A stretch of 64,000 nucleotides of DNA from CAWJMD01 sp963700925 (GCA_963700925.1 OY969553.1:3720001-3784000); one strand, 5' to 3'. Counted from the first letter of the stretch, positions 34,456 through 43,852 are shown. A program made the numbers and translations. Notes: generated from the letters alone by a model not told the origin.

Positions 34456-35197
34456 GAACCTGCTCGAGCTGCGCGACATCGAGGCCGGCTACGGCCGGGC
34501 GGCGATGGTGCTGCGGGGGCTGACGGTCACCGTCCCCGCCGGGAAGGTCGTGTGCCTGGTCGGACCCAACGGGGCCGGCAAGTCCACCGTGCTGAAGGTG
34601 GCCAGTGGTCTCCTGGCCCCGCGCTCGGGCCGTGTGGTGGTCGACGGGGACGACGTCACCGGACAGAGCCCGCAGCAGATGCTGAAGTCGGGCCTGGCGC
34701 ACGTTCTGCAGGGACACAGCGTGTTTCGCGAGATGACCGTGGCCGAGAACGTGATGCTCGGTGCCTACTCCGTGCCTGACCGCGCCAAGGCCCTTGCCAG
34801 CGCCGAGTCGGTCAAAGAGCTGTTCCCGATCGTCGGCGAACGGTGGGGCGAGCTGGCCGGCCTGCTGTCAGGCGGCCAGCAGAAGCAGGTCGAGTTCGCA
34901 CGGTCACTGATGGTGAGCCCCAAAGTCGTTCTGCTGGACGAGCCTTCGATGGGTCTCGACCCCCGCACGACGACGACCGTGTTCGAGCAGATCGTGCGCA
35001 TGCGCGACGCAGGCGTCGCCGTGCTGCTGGTCGAGCAGAACGCCCGTCGCGCACTGGAGACCGCTGACATCGGGTGCGTGCTCGACCTCGGCCGCGTCCA
35101 TATCAGCGGCCCCGCTGCCGAGCTGCTGGCCGACCCGCAGCTCAGCGAGCTCTACCTCGGAGGACGCCCCGCCGAGCCCGCCCCCGAGAGCAGGTAG
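34445..35197 (+). CDS. ABC ATPase, LivF type
   Basis: The 250-residue ATPase has Walker A GPNGAGKST, signature LSGGQQKQ, Walker B VVLLDEPSMGLDP and switch His replaced by Gln in LLVEQNAR. That Gln is normal for LivF. The TTG start lies inside the end of the LivG-type gene (11-nt overlap). A short gap leads to the dehydrogenase gene, so importer and enzymes are in one operon. Confidence 0.93.
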   Translation: MASENLLELRDIEAGYGRAAMVLRGLTVTVPAGKVVCLVGPNGAGKSTVLKVASGLLAPRSGRVVVDGDDVTGQSPQQMLKSGLAHVLQGHSVFREMTVAENVMLGAYSVPDRAKALASAESVKELFPIVGERWGELAGLLSGGQQKQVEFARSLMVSPKVVLLDEPSMGLDPRTTTTVFEQIVRMRDAGVAVLLVEQNARRALETADIGCVLDLGRVHISGPAAELLADPQLSELYLGGRPAEPAPESR

Positions 35198-35202
35198 ACG
35201 AC

Positions 35203-36351
35203 ATGGCCCCCACAGCACGCATCGTCATGAACGGCGTCACCGGACGGATGGGGTACCGCCAGCACCTGGTGAGATCCGTCCTGGCGATCCGTGACGAGGG
35301 CGGTCTCGAGCTGCCGGACGGGTCACGCCTGCAGGTCGAGCCGGTGATCGTCGGACGGAGCCGCGAGAAGCTCGCCGACATCGCCGCACGACACGAGATC
35401 GCCGAGTTCCATACCGACCTCAGGGCGGCACTGAGCGACGACAGCGCATCCATCTACTTCGACGCCCAGGTCACGAGCGAGCGCAAGAAGGCCATCCTGG
35501 AGGCGATCTCAGCGGGGAAGCACATCTACACCGAGAAGCCGCTCGCCGAGTCGGTCGACGAGGCGATGGAGCTGGTCGAGGCCGCCGCGGACGCCGGTCT
35601 GACCAACGGCGTGGTGCACGACAAGCTGTACCTGCCCGGCCTCGTGAAGCTGAAGCGGCTCGTCGACTCGGGCTTCTTCGGTCGCATTCTGTCGGTGCGC
35701 GGCGAGTTCGGGTACTGGGTGTTCGAAGGTGACTGGCAACCGGCCCAGCGGCCCAGCTGGAACTACCGCGCCGAGGACGGTGGCGGCGTGGTACTGGACA
35801 TGTTCTGTCACTGGAACTACGTGCTGGAGAACCTGTTCGGCCACATCGAGGCGGTGACCGCCAAGGCCGTCACCCATATCCCGACGCGCTGGGACGAGCA
35901 AGGTCGGCAGTACGAGGCGACCGCCGACGACGCCGCGTACGCGATCTTCGAGATCGAGGGCGGCATCATCGCGCAGGTCAACTCGTCGTGGGCAGTGCGG
36001 GTCGACCGGGGTGAGCTCGTCGAGTTCCAGGTCGACGGCACGCACGGCTCTGCCGTCGCCGGACTCTTCGGCTGCCGCATCCAGCACCGGGCGCGCACGC
36101 CGAAGCCGGTGTGGAACCCGGACCAGCCGACCGACCAGGACTTCCGCGCCCAGTGGGAGCAGGTGCCCGACAACGCCGAGTTCGGCAACGGCTTCAGGGC
36201 GCAGTGGGAGGAGTTCCTCGTGGACGTCCACACCGGGCGTCCGCACGCGTACGACTTCATGGCCGGGGTGCGCGGACTGGCCCTCGTCGACGCGGGGCTT
36301 CGCTCGTCGGCCGAGGGCGTTCGCGTGACGATGCCCGGGACCTCGCCGTGA
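35203..36351 (+). CDS. Gfo/Idh/MocA-family oxidoreductase
   Basis: The 382-residue protein has an N-terminal Rossmann fold. Its nucleotide motif MNGVTGRMGYRQ is unusual for the family and closer to DapB-like proteins. The conserved EKP motif is in HIYTEKPLAES, followed by the C-terminal Gfo/Idh alpha/beta domain (YWVFEGDWQPAQRPSWNYR, then GGGVVLDMFCHWNYVLENL). Family members oxidise or reduce sugars and cyclitols with NAD(P). Its stop overlaps the next start (GTGA). The exact substrate cannot be deduced, but context implies a 3-keto or lactone-type intermediate. Confidence 0.88.
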   Translation: MAPTARIVMNGVTGRMGYRQHLVRSVLAIRDEGGLELPDGSRLQVEPVIVGRSREKLADIAARHEIAEFHTDLRAALSDDSASIYFDAQVTSERKKAILEAISAGKHIYTEKPLAESVDEAMELVEAAADAGLTNGVVHDKLYLPGLVKLKRLVDSGFFGRILSVRGEFGYWVFEGDWQPAQRPSWNYRAEDGGGVVLDMFCHWNYVLENLFGHIEAVTAKAVTHIPTRWDEQGRQYEATADDAAYAIFEIEGGIIAQVNSSWAVRVDRGELVEFQVDGTHGSAVAGLFGCRIQHRARTPKPVWNPDQPTDQDFRAQWEQVPDNAEFGNGFRAQWEEFLVDVHTGRPHAYDFMAGVRGLALVDAGLRSSAEGVRVTMPGTSP

Positions 36352-37538
36352 CGGCACCACCGAGCCCGGTAGGCAGGATCACGGACCCGTCCGTCCGTCT
36401 GCCAACCGCGGATGGCTGGAACACGGTGCAGCTGAAGGAACCTCGTGCCTGGCGCGAGCACCCCGCGCCCTTCCAGCGGCGCGTGGCCTTCGCGGCTGCC
36501 CACGTCGTCGCGGATGCCCGTGGGGAGAACGTGCCCGGTGCGCCCGCGGCCGTCGACTGGGACTCGACGCTGGCCTTCCGGCGCCACCTGTTCAGGTACG
36601 GACTCGGCGTCGCGGAGGCCATGGACACCGCGCAGCGCAACATGGGTCTGGACTGGCCGGCTGTGCAGGAGCTGGTCTCTCGCAGCGCTTCACAGGCCCT
36701 GGCCAACGGTGCGCGCATCGCCTCCGGCGCCGGCACAGACCACCGCGACGACCTGCGGACCGTCGACGACGTGGTGGAGGCGTACACGGAGCAGGTCGAG
36801 TTCGTGGAGTCGACGGGCTCGCAGGTGGTGGTGATGGCGTCGCGGCAGCTGGCGCAGGTTGCGGCAGGCCCCGACGACTACCTGCTGGTGTACGACACGA
36901 TCCTGCGCCAGGTGGCGTCACCCGTGATCCTGCACTGGCTCGGTGAGGCGTTCGACCCTGCGCTGCAGGGCTACTGGGGCTCCAAGGACGTCCCGACCGC
37001 CACCCGGACGTTCCTCGACCTGGTGCGCTCGCACCGCGACCAGGTCGACGGGGTCAAGGTCTCGCTCCTCGACGCGGACCACGAGATCGGGCTGCGAGCC
37101 GAACTTCCAGCAGGAGTGCGCCTCTACACCGGCGACGACTTCAACTACCCCCAGCTGGTCAAGGGCGACGGACGGCACCACTCCGACGCGCTGCTCGGTG
37201 CGTTCGCCGCCATCGCCCCGGCGGCGTCGGCCGCGCTGAGCGCGCTCGACGACGAAGACATCGAGGGCTACGACGCCGAGATGGAGCCGACTCTGGCCCT
37301 GTCACGCCACCTCTTCGCCGCACCGACGCCCTACTACAAGACGGGGATCGCGTTCATGGCATGGCTGTGCGGGCACCAGCCGGGCTTCACGATGGTCGGA
37401 GGCCTCCAGTCCGGGCGGTCCTTCGTCCACCTCTCGCAGGTGTTCGCTCTGGCCAACGAGGCGCGCCTGCTGCCCGACCCGGACCTGGCGGCCCATCGGA
37501 TGGGCCTGGTGCTCGAGACCGCTGGACTGGGTTCATGA
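36348..37538 (+). CDS. DUF993 protein, dihydrodipicolinate-synthase-like aldolase
   Basis: The 396-residue protein matches the DUF993 group of the class I aldolase superfamily. The segment VDGVKVSLLD (Lys at about residue 237) aligns with the Schiff-base lysine region of DapA. YTGDDFNYPQLV then follows, as in DapA-type enzymes. A Tyr in YLLVYDTILRQV may be the second catalytic residue. It begins with GTG overlapping the dehydrogenase stop. Together with the flanking dehydrogenase and isomerase it probably splits or dehydrates a sugar-derived keto acid. No member with this neighbourhood is known to me with a proven reaction. Confidence 0.75.
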   Translation: MTAPPSPVGRITDPSVRLPTADGWNTVQLKEPRAWREHPAPFQRRVAFAAAHVVADARGENVPGAPAAVDWDSTLAFRRHLFRYGLGVAEAMDTAQRNMGLDWPAVQELVSRSASQALANGARIASGAGTDHRDDLRTVDDVVEAYTEQVEFVESTGSQVVVMASRQLAQVAAGPDDYLLVYDTILRQVASPVILHWLGEAFDPALQGYWGSKDVPTATRTFLDLVRSHRDQVDGVKVSLLDADHEIGLRAELPAGVRLYTGDDFNYPQLVKGDGRHHSDALLGAFAAIAPAASAALSALDDEDIEGYDAEMEPTLALSRHLFAAPTPYYKTGIAFMAWLCGHQPGFTMVGGLQSGRSFVHLSQVFALANEARLLPDPDLAAHRMGLVLETAGLGS

Positions 37539-37551
37539 ACAGGCTGGGCCC

Positions 37552-38466
37552 GTGAGCGCTGACGTCGTGGTCGGGCCGAGTGCCGACGTGCCCAGCGGGT
37601 CACCCGCCAGGGTGCCGACACCGCAGCCGGGCGACCCACGCCTGTCACGGCTGTCGCTGAACCAGCGCACGACGGCCGAGTGGACGTTGCGCGAGGCGAT
37701 CGATGGAGCCGTGGAGGCCGGGGTGGGGTCGATCGGCGTCTGGCGTGAGCCGGTCGCCGAGGTCGGACTCGACACGGCCCGCAGGTGGGTCTCGGAAGCG
37801 GGCCTGCGGGTGTCGTCCGTGTGCCGCGGTGGCTTCTTCACCGCCTCCGATGCGGCGGCGCGGCGGGCTGCCCACCGCGAGAACCTCGCCGCCATCGGCG
37901 AAGCGGCGGCTCTCGACTGCCGGGCTCTCGTGCTCGTGCCCGGAGGTCTGCCGGCCGGCGACCGCGACCTCCCGGCGGCGCGCGCGCGTGTCGTCGAGGC
38001 GATCGCCGACCTGGTCCCGCACGCACGCGAGGCGCAGGTCGTTCTCGCTCTCGAGCCGATGCACCCGATCTACGCGGCCGACCGCGGCGTGGTCTCGACC
38101 CTCTCCCAGGCGCTCGACATCGCCGAGCAGTTCGCGCCCGAGGAAGTCGGCGTGGTCGTCGACACGTTCCACGTCTGGTGGGAGCCGGGGGTCGAGGCGC
38201 AGATCGCCCGCGCGGTAGGTCGGATCGCCTCCTACCAGGTCTGCGACTGGATCACGCCGCTGCCGTCCGACGCCCTGCTGGCGCGCGGGATGATGGGCGA
38301 CGGCCACATCGACTTCGAGTCCCTGACCCGTGCCGTCGCCGCGGCGGGGTACACCGGCGACGTCGAGGTGGAGATCTTCAACGCGGACGTGTGGGCGGCA
38401 CCCGGGCGTGACGTGGTGGCGACCTGCGCCCGCCGGTACGTGGAGCTCGTCCAGCCCTATCTGTGA
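37552..38466 (+). CDS. Sugar phosphate isomerase/epimerase-like TIM-barrel protein (AP endonuclease 2 family)
   Basis: The 304-residue protein has the xylose-isomerase-like barrel. VVLALEPMHPIYAADRGVVS and VGVVVDTFHVWWEPG carry the Glu and the Asp/His metal ligands, MMGDGHIDFESL follows, and the last metal Glu is in VEVEIFNADVWA. Such proteins isomerise, epimerise or eliminate on keto-sugars. The GTG start lies 13 nt after the DUF993 gene. It is the last gene of the LacI-controlled operon. Confidence 0.85.
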   Translation: MSADVVVGPSADVPSGSPARVPTPQPGDPRLSRLSLNQRTTAEWTLREAIDGAVEAGVGSIGVWREPVAEVGLDTARRWVSEAGLRVSSVCRGGFFTASDAAARRAAHRENLAAIGEAAALDCRALVLVPGGLPAGDRDLPAARARVVEAIADLVPHAREAQVVLALEPMHPIYAADRGVVSTLSQALDIAEQFAPEEVGVVVDTFHVWWEPGVEAQIARAVGRIASYQVCDWITPLPSDALLARGMMGDGHIDFESLTRAVAAAGYTGDVEVEIFNADVWAAPGRDVVATCARRYVELVQPYL

Positions 38467-38540
38467 CGGGAACGTCCGACCGACCAGATAGGGTTTTCCG
38501 TCGGCGTACGCGGACGAGGCGGCAGGGGGCACGGAACGTA

Positions 38541-40796
38541 GTGGTGGACGACGTGCTGGCTGCCCAGACCCGGCTCGAGCAGCAGGTGATCGACCGGCTC
38601 TACGAGCGGCTGGACGGGATGCGCGAGCGCACGTCCGCCGACCTGGCCGAGGTACGGCGAACGCAAGCCACGGGCACGCACCAGGCCCGGTCGGAGCGCG
38701 ACGCGTTCGCGACCCTCTACGAGAACCGGCTGGCCCAGCTGTGGGCGGTCGAGGACCGGCTGTGCTTCGGCCGGCTCGATCTCGCGGGCGGGGAGCACCG
38801 CTACGTCGGCCGGATCGGGCTGGCCGACGAGGAGCAGCGGCGCCTTCTGGTCGACTGGCGCGCCGACGCGGCGATGCCGTTCTACCAGGCCACCGCCGCC
38901 CGGCCGGGCGACGTCGTGCGTCGCCGGCACATGATGACGCGTGGGCGGGCCGTCGTCGGCGTCGAGGACGAGGTGCTCGACCTGGAGGCCCTGGACGACG
39001 GCCTCCGGTCCCAGCTGTCGGGGGAAGGTGCCCTGCTGGCGGCGGTCAACGCGCAGCGCACCGGGCGGATGGGCGACATCGTCGCCACGATCCAGGCCGA
39101 GCAGGACCGGATCATCCGGTCGGACCTGGCGGGCGTGCTCGTCGTGCAAGGCGGCCCCGGTACCGGCAAGACCGCGGTGGCCCTGCACCGCGCGGCGTAC
39201 CTCCTGTACACCTACCGCGAGCGCCTCGCTGGCAGCGGCGTCCTCGTCGTCGGTCCCAGTCCGGTCTTCCTGCGGTACATCGAGCGGGTGCTTCCGTCGC
39301 TGGGTGAGACCGGCGTCGTGATGCTCACCGCGGGCCAGCTGGTCGCCGGTGTGGAGGCCACTCGGGCCGATGAGCCGAGGGTCGCCCGCATCAAGGGCGA
39401 CCTGCGCATGGTGGACGCGATCGCGGCCGCCGTCGCGGCTCGACAGAGGGTCCCGAGCGAGCCGGCGGTCCTGTCGGTCGAGGGCCAGAACGTGACGCTG
39501 ACGCCGCGGGCCGTCGCGATGGCCCGGGACAAGGCGCGCCGCACCGGAAAGCCGCACAACCAGGCGCGGGTCACGTTCGTCAAGGACCTCCTGGCGCACC
39601 TGGCCGACCGGATGGCCCGCGCACAGGGTGCGCAGTTCGACCCCGAGGACCGTGGTGAGCTGATCAACGACCTGCGCAGCTCGGTCGACGTGCGCCGGGC
39701 CCTCAACCTCGCGTGGATGCCGCTGACCCCGCAGCGGGTGGTCTCCACCCTTCTCGGCGATGCCGATCGCCTCCGTGACGCAGCCCCGTGGCTGGACGAC
39801 GACGAGGTCGCTGCGCTGCTGCGCGACCGCGACGCGCCGTTCACCGTCGACGACGTGCCGCTCCTCGACGAGGCGGCCGAGCTCCTCGGTGAGGACGACG
39901 CGGCCGCCGTGGCGGAGCAGCGTGCGGCCGCCGCCCAGCGCCGCACGGACGTCGAGTACGCCCGCGGCGTGGTCGAGATGACCGGTGCGGGGGCGATGGT
40001 CACCGGCGAGCACCTCGCCCAGCAGCTCGCCGACCAGTTCGGTGAGAGCCGACCGGACCTCAGCGTCGCGGAGCGTGCCGCGTCGGACCGCACCTGGGCA
40101 TTCGGTCACATCGTGGTCGACGAGGCGCAGGAGCTCTCGCCCATGATGTGGCGGCTGCTGGCGCGGCGGGTCCCGTCCAAGTCGATGACGGTCGTCGGCG
40201 ACCTGGCCCAAACCCGTTCTGCCGCAGGCGCGGACGACTGGGGCTCGATGCTCGCCCCGTTCGTGGAGGACCGCTGGCGTACCGAGGAGCTGACCGTGAG
40301 CTACCGGACGCCATCGCAGATCATGGAGGTCGCCGCCTCGTTGCTGAAGGCCATCGGGTCGTCAGCCCGAGCACCGTCTGCTGTGCGCGAGGGGCGCCAC
40401 GCACCAAGGGCAGTCGTCACCGATGTCGACACGCTGCCCAAGACGGTGGTCGAAGTGGTCCGCGCGCAGCTGGCCGACCTGGCAGGCGGAAAGGTGGCCG
40501 TGATCGCGACCTCCACCGACCGTGACCGGCTCGTTCCGGTGCTCGTGGACGCGCTCGACGAGGGCGCGGTGGGCACCGGCTGGAACGCTCTGGACCGTGA
40601 CGTGGCCGTACTCGACGTCGCGGAGGCCAAGGGACTCGAGTTCGACGGCGTCGTGCTGGTCGAGCCGGCGACGGTCCTGGAGGCCGGAGCGAAGGGGGCC
40701 GGAGATCTCTACGTCGCCCTGACTCGTGCGACGCAACAGCTGGTGGTCGTGCACTCACGTCCGCTGCCACCCGGCCTCGAGGGGTTCGGCTACTGA
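38541..40796 (+). CDS. HelD-like superfamily 1 helicase
   Basis: The ~750-residue protein has an N-terminal coiled-coil (QQVIDRLYERLDGMRERTSA), a UvrD-like ATPase core with Walker A GGPGTGKTAVALHR, the motif VDEAQELSPMMWRLLARR and motif VI VALTRATQQL. HelD proteins bind RNA polymerase and release stalled enzyme. The N-terminal arm and the insertion between motifs fit class II HelD of actinobacteria. I prefer the GTG at 38541; a GTG at 38463 overlapping the previous stop is possible. A TAGGGT at 38489-38494 may be its own -10 box. Confidence 0.85.
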   Translation: MVDDVLAAQTRLEQQVIDRLYERLDGMRERTSADLAEVRRTQATGTHQARSERDAFATLYENRLAQLWAVEDRLCFGRLDLAGGEHRYVGRIGLADEEQRRLLVDWRADAAMPFYQATAARPGDVVRRRHMMTRGRAVVGVEDEVLDLEALDDGLRSQLSGEGALLAAVNAQRTGRMGDIVATIQAEQDRIIRSDLAGVLVVQGGPGTGKTAVALHRAAYLLYTYRERLAGSGVLVVGPSPVFLRYIERVLPSLGETGVVMLTAGQLVAGVEATRADEPRVARIKGDLRMVDAIAAAVAARQRVPSEPAVLSVEGQNVTLTPRAVAMARDKARRTGKPHNQARVTFVKDLLAHLADRMARAQGAQFDPEDRGELINDLRSSVDVRRALNLAWMPLTPQRVVSTLLGDADRLRDAAPWLDDDEVAALLRDRDAPFTVDDVPLLDEAAELLGEDDAAAVAEQRAAAAQRRTDVEYARGVVEMTGAGAMVTGEHLAQQLADQFGESRPDLSVAERAASDRTWAFGHIVVDEAQELSPMMWRLLARRVPSKSMTVVGDLAQTRSAAGADDWGSMLAPFVEDRWRTEELTVSYRTPSQIMEVAASLLKAIGSSARAPSAVREGRHAPRAVVTDVDTLPKTVVEVVRAQLADLAGGKVAVIATSTDRDRLVPVLVDALDEGAVGTGWNALDRDVAVLDVAEAKGLEFDGVVLVEPATVLEAGAKGAGDLYVALTRATQQLVVVHSRPLPPGLEGFGY

Positions 40797-40815
40797 GGCC
40801 GGCCCTGGGTCAGCG

Positions 40816-41406
40816 CTAGTCGGCGACGACTGGAGTGCCCACGAGCTCGGCGCCGGCGCTCCGCAGCTGGTCGAGGGCCGAGTCGGTGGTGGCCCGTGCG
40901 ACTCCTGCGGTCAGGTCGAGGAGCACGCGGGTGGGGAAGCCGGCTGCGACGGCGTCGAGGGCGGTCGCGCGGACGCAGTGGTCGGTCGCGATGCCGACCA
41001 CGTCGAGATGGGTCACCCCTTCGGCGCGGAGCCACTCGGCCAGGGACTGCCCCTTGCTGTCGCGGCCCTCGAAGCCCGAGTACGCCGCTGCCCGCTCACC
41101 CTTGCGGAACCAAGCCTCCACATCGGTCGTGTCGAGCGCCGCGTGCGCGTCCGCCCCATGGGTGCCGACCTCGCAGTGCCGGGGCCACGAGTCCACGTAG
41201 TCGGGGTCGTCGCTGAAGTGTGCGCCCGGGTCGACGTGCCAGTCGAGGGTGCCGACGACGGCGTCGTAGTCGTCAGGCCTGGCCCGCATGTGGGCGGTGA
41301 TGCCTGCCGCGACCTCGGCGCCGCCGGCGACCGCCAGCGATCCGCCCTCGCAGAAGTCGTTCTGCACATCAACGATGATGAGAGCGCGAATCTCGTTCTC
41401 CCTCAA
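40816..41406 (-). CDS. pncA: Nicotinamidase
   Basis: The 196-residue cysteine hydrolase converts nicotinamide to nicotinate. The catalytic triad is visible: Asp in IVDVQNDF, Lys in FRKGERAAAYSGFEG, Cys in ATDHCVRATALDA. The metal-binding Asp-His-His is in TLDWHVDPGAHFS. The best start is the TTG at 41406, which overlaps the pncB stop (TTGA). A longer open frame upstream is only a shadow of pncB. The pair feeds the NAD salvage route. Confidence 0.93.
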   Translation of the reverse strand: MRENEIRALIIVDVQNDFCEGGSLAVAGGAEVAAGITAHMRARPDDYDAVVGTLDWHVDPGAHFSDDPDYVDSWPRHCEVGTHGADAHAALDTTDVEAWFRKGERAAAYSGFEGRDSKGQSLAEWLRAEGVTHLDVVGIATDHCVRATALDAVAAGFPTRVLLDLTAGVARATTDSALDQLRSAGAELVGTPVVAD

Positions 41407-42773
41407 TGGTTCTCCCAGTACTCGGTGGGGATGGCCGGCTCGCCGCTCTGAAGGCTGAGGGCCACACGCGGCAGCTCGGACCTGCAGGCCAGGTGGTGCT
41501 TGGCTGCCGTCTCGACCGCCGCGGGGCCGGTGAAGTCCGTGTCGATGTCTCCGTTCGTTACCAGGGGAACGAGGAGACGGCGGTCGTCGCCGTCGTCCTG
41601 TGGCTCGTGGCTGATCCCCACGATCTCCGCAGTGGCCGTGCCGGATCGGTCGCGTCGTCGCAGGGCCCACTTGCGGCCGCCGACTCCGACCTTGTCGCGC
41701 GACGTCTTGGCGACCGACTCCAGGTCACCCGCCGCGCTCTCCCTCGCCACGAGCTTGTACACGAGGCCGGCCGTCGGGTGCCCGCTGCCGGAGACGAGCG
41801 ACGTCCCGACGCCGTACGCGTCGACCGGGCCTGCGGCGAGGGCGGCGATCGCGTACTCGTCGAGGTCCGACGTGACGACGATGCGGGTCGCCGTGGCGCC
41901 GAGCCCGTCGAGCTGAGCCCGCACCTCGCGGGCCTGTGCGAGCAGGTCACCCGAGTCGAGCCGCACGGCGCCCAGGGCGGTCCCGGCGACGTCGACCGCC
42001 GTCCGGACGCCCTGCGTGACGTCGTAGGTGTCGACCAGCAGCGTCGTCTCGGCGCCCAGTGAGGCCACCTGCGCGGCGAACGCCGCCGGCTCGTCGTCGT
42101 GCAGCAGCATGAAGGAGTGGGCAGCGGTGCCGATCGTCGCCAGGCCGTAGACGCGGCCGGCCTCGAGGTTCGAGGTGCCCGCGAACCCTCCGACCACGGC
42201 CGCCCTCGCTGCCGACACGGCGGCGTCCTCGTGCGTGCGACGCGATCCCATCTCCAGGCAGGGGCGGTCGCCGGCGGCCGACGTCATGCGGCTCGCTGCC
42301 GCAGCGACGGCGCTGTCGTGGTTGAGCACCGACAGCACCAGGGTCTCGAGCAGAACGGCTTCCGCGAACGTGCCGTCCACGACCAGCACCGGCGACCCCG
42401 GGAAGAAGCACTCGCCCTCGGCGTAGCCCCAGACGGACCCCGTGAACCGGTAGTCCGCGAGCCACTGGACCGTCGCCTTGTCGACGACCCGGGCGTCACT
42501 CAGCCACGCGAGGTCGGTGTCGGAGAAGCGGAACGCGGAGAGGTCCTCGAGCAGTCGGCCAGACCCGGCGGCGACGGCGTACCGGCGCCCCTCGGGCAGC
42601 CGGCGCGCGAAGACCTCGAAGACGCTGCGGCGGTGGGCGGCCCCGCTGCGGAGTGCGGCCTGCAGCATCGTGAGCTCGTAGCGGTCGGTCAGCAGCGCCG
42701 TGCTGGTCGCCACGTGCCGCTCGGGCCGTTCGAGGTGTTCTGGCTGTTCGGGCCCAGGCTGCTGCCGGCTCAC
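41403..42773 (-). CDS. pncB: Nicotinate phosphoribosyltransferase
   Basis: The 456-residue protein starts its core with STALLTDRYELTMLQAALRSG. It also has VFEVFARRLPEGRRYAVAAG, GTSNLEAGRVYGLATIGTAA with the His substrate loop, and RLDSGDLLAQAREVR with VVTSDLDEYAI. It joins nicotinate and PRPP to nicotinate mononucleotide. pncA follows with a 4-nt overlap. The GTG at 42773 is supported by TAGGGT 6 nt upstream. The gene diverges from clpS, as in mycobacteria. Confidence 0.95.
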   Translation of the reverse strand: MSRQQPGPEQPEHLERPERHVATSTALLTDRYELTMLQAALRSGAAHRRSVFEVFARRLPEGRRYAVAAGSGRLLEDLSAFRFSDTDLAWLSDARVVDKATVQWLADYRFTGSVWGYAEGECFFPGSPVLVVDGTFAEAVLLETLVLSVLNHDSAVAAAASRMTSAAGDRPCLEMGSRRTHEDAAVSAARAAVVGGFAGTSNLEAGRVYGLATIGTAAHSFMLLHDDEPAAFAAQVASLGAETTLLVDTYDVTQGVRTAVDVAGTALGAVRLDSGDLLAQAREVRAQLDGLGATATRIVVTSDLDEYAIAALAAGPVDAYGVGTSLVSGSGHPTAGLVYKLVARESAAGDLESVAKTSRDKVGVGGRKWALRRRDRSGTATAEIVGISHEPQDDGDDRRLLVPLVTNGDIDTDFTGPAAVETAAKHHLACRSELPRVALSLQSGEPAIPTEYWENH

Positions 42774-42779
42774 GCGCCC

Positions 42780-42785
42780 ACCCTA
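42780..42785 (-). promoter_or_regulatory. -10 box of a likely leaderless pncB transcript
   Basis: On the minus strand TAGGGT stands 6 nt before the GTG at 42773, without a Shine-Dalgarno sequence. Confidence 0.4.
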
Positions 42786-42792
42786 GGCGACC

Positions 42793-42821
42793 CTGCCGTG
42801 CCCGGCCGGTCGGCCTACAGT
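42793..42821 (+). promoter_or_regulatory. Promoter of a likely leaderless clpS transcript
   Basis: TACAGT (42816-42821) lies 7 nt before the GTG at 42829, and CTGCCG (42793-42798) is 17 bp further upstream. The divergent pncB and clpS promoters lie back to back. Confidence 0.45.
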
Positions 42822-42828
42822 GAGGGTC

Positions 42829-43131
42829 GTGCTGATGGTGTCGACGGCCCCGGCGGAGGCCGAGCAGACCTCCGCCGACGCGGCCACCCGTCCTGACACT
42901 CCTTGGGTGACGATCGTCTGGAACGACCCGGTGAACCTGATGTCGTACGTTACCTACGTCTTCCAGAGCTACTTCGGCTATCCCCGCCAGGTGGCGGAGA
43001 AGCTGATGAAGGACGTGCACACGGTCGGCAAGGCCATCGTCTCCAGCGGGTCGATGGAGGAGATGGAGCGCGACACCGAGGCGCTGCACGGGTTCGGCCT
43101 CTGGGCCACCTACTCGCAGGACCGCAACTAG
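42829..43131 (+). CDS. clpS: ATP-dependent Clp protease adaptor ClpS
   Basis: The ~100-residue protein has the ClpS core: TPWVTIVWNDPVNLMSYVTY, then LMKDVHTVGKAIVSSGSMEE and LHGFGLWATYSQD. It binds N-degron substrates and hands them to ClpAP/ClpCP. The GTG at 42829 fits a leaderless mRNA; an ATG at 42835 with GAGGG upstream is an alternative. Its stop overlaps the DUF2017 start by one base (TAGTG). Confidence 0.94.
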   Translation: MLMVSTAPAEAEQTSADAATRPDTPWVTIVWNDPVNLMSYVTYVFQSYFGYPRQVAEKLMKDVHTVGKAIVSSGSMEEMERDTEALHGFGLWATYSQDRN

Positions 43132-43775
43132 TGGCGCGCCGGTTCGTCCGCAAGAAGCATGGTGTGGCGGCCGCTCTCGAGGATGCCGAGATCGACTTGC
43201 TGGCAAGGCTTTTCAGCGACGTCGAGGAGCTGCTGCGGCCCGATCTGCCCGCACCGGCTCACCCGTGGGCGGCCGAGCTGGGGTTGGACGACACGGCCCT
43301 GCAGGGGGTAGGTGGCGACGACCCACCGGCGGCATTCGACGACCCGGCGCTGGCCCGGCTGCTGCCTCCCGCGCGGCGGGATGACGCGAAGGCCGCGGCC
43401 GAGTTCCGGCGGTTCACCGAGCTCGGTCTGCGAGACCGCAAGCGGGCGGCCTTGCGCAGTGCCTTGTCGGTGCTGGAGGGCTGGCGCGAGCGGGCGGACG
43501 GCGACCAGGTGATGAGCGAGCCTCAGGCTCGTGACTGGACGACGGCACTGACCGACGTGCGGCTCGTGCTCGCGGAGCGTCTCGGCATCGAGACCGACGA
43601 CGACGCGGAGGCGCTGCACGAGCGCGACCCGGACGACCTCGACCCCGACGAGCCCCTCGACTGGCTGGCGATGGTCTACGACTTCGTCACGTGGGTCCAG
43701 GAGTCGTTGACGGAGGTGCTGCTGGAGGCCCTACCGGCGGAAGGCGACGGTCGGCGGCTTCCGCCGGACCTGTGA
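43131..43775 (+). CDS. DUF2017 protein
   Basis: The 214-residue soluble protein starts VARRFVRKKHGVAAALEDAE and ends near LDWLAMVYDFVTWVQESLTE, both typical of DUF2017, which follows clpS in many actinobacteria. Function is unknown; the fixed linkage to clpS suggests a role with protein turnover. Start GTG overlaps the clpS stop. Confidence 0.88.
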   Translation: MARRFVRKKHGVAAALEDAEIDLLARLFSDVEELLRPDLPAPAHPWAAELGLDDTALQGVGGDDPPAAFDDPALARLLPPARRDDAKAAAEFRRFTELGLRDRKRAALRSALSVLEGWRERADGDQVMSEPQARDWTTALTDVRLVLAERLGIETDDDAEALHERDPDDLDPDEPLDWLAMVYDFVTWVQESLTEVLLEALPAEGDGRRLPPDL

Positions 43776-43846
43776 GGTTCGCACCGGCCGGGAGGGTGTG
43801 ACCGACGCCGCCTCGTGACGGGCACCTCACGGACGCCCTCGCCGCC

Positions 43847-43852
43847 TAGGCT
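43847..43852 (+). promoter_or_regulatory. -10 box of a likely leaderless murI transcript
   Basis: TAGGCT lies 8 nt before the GTG at 43861. The same hexamer precedes rph at nearly the same distance. Confidence 0.4.
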
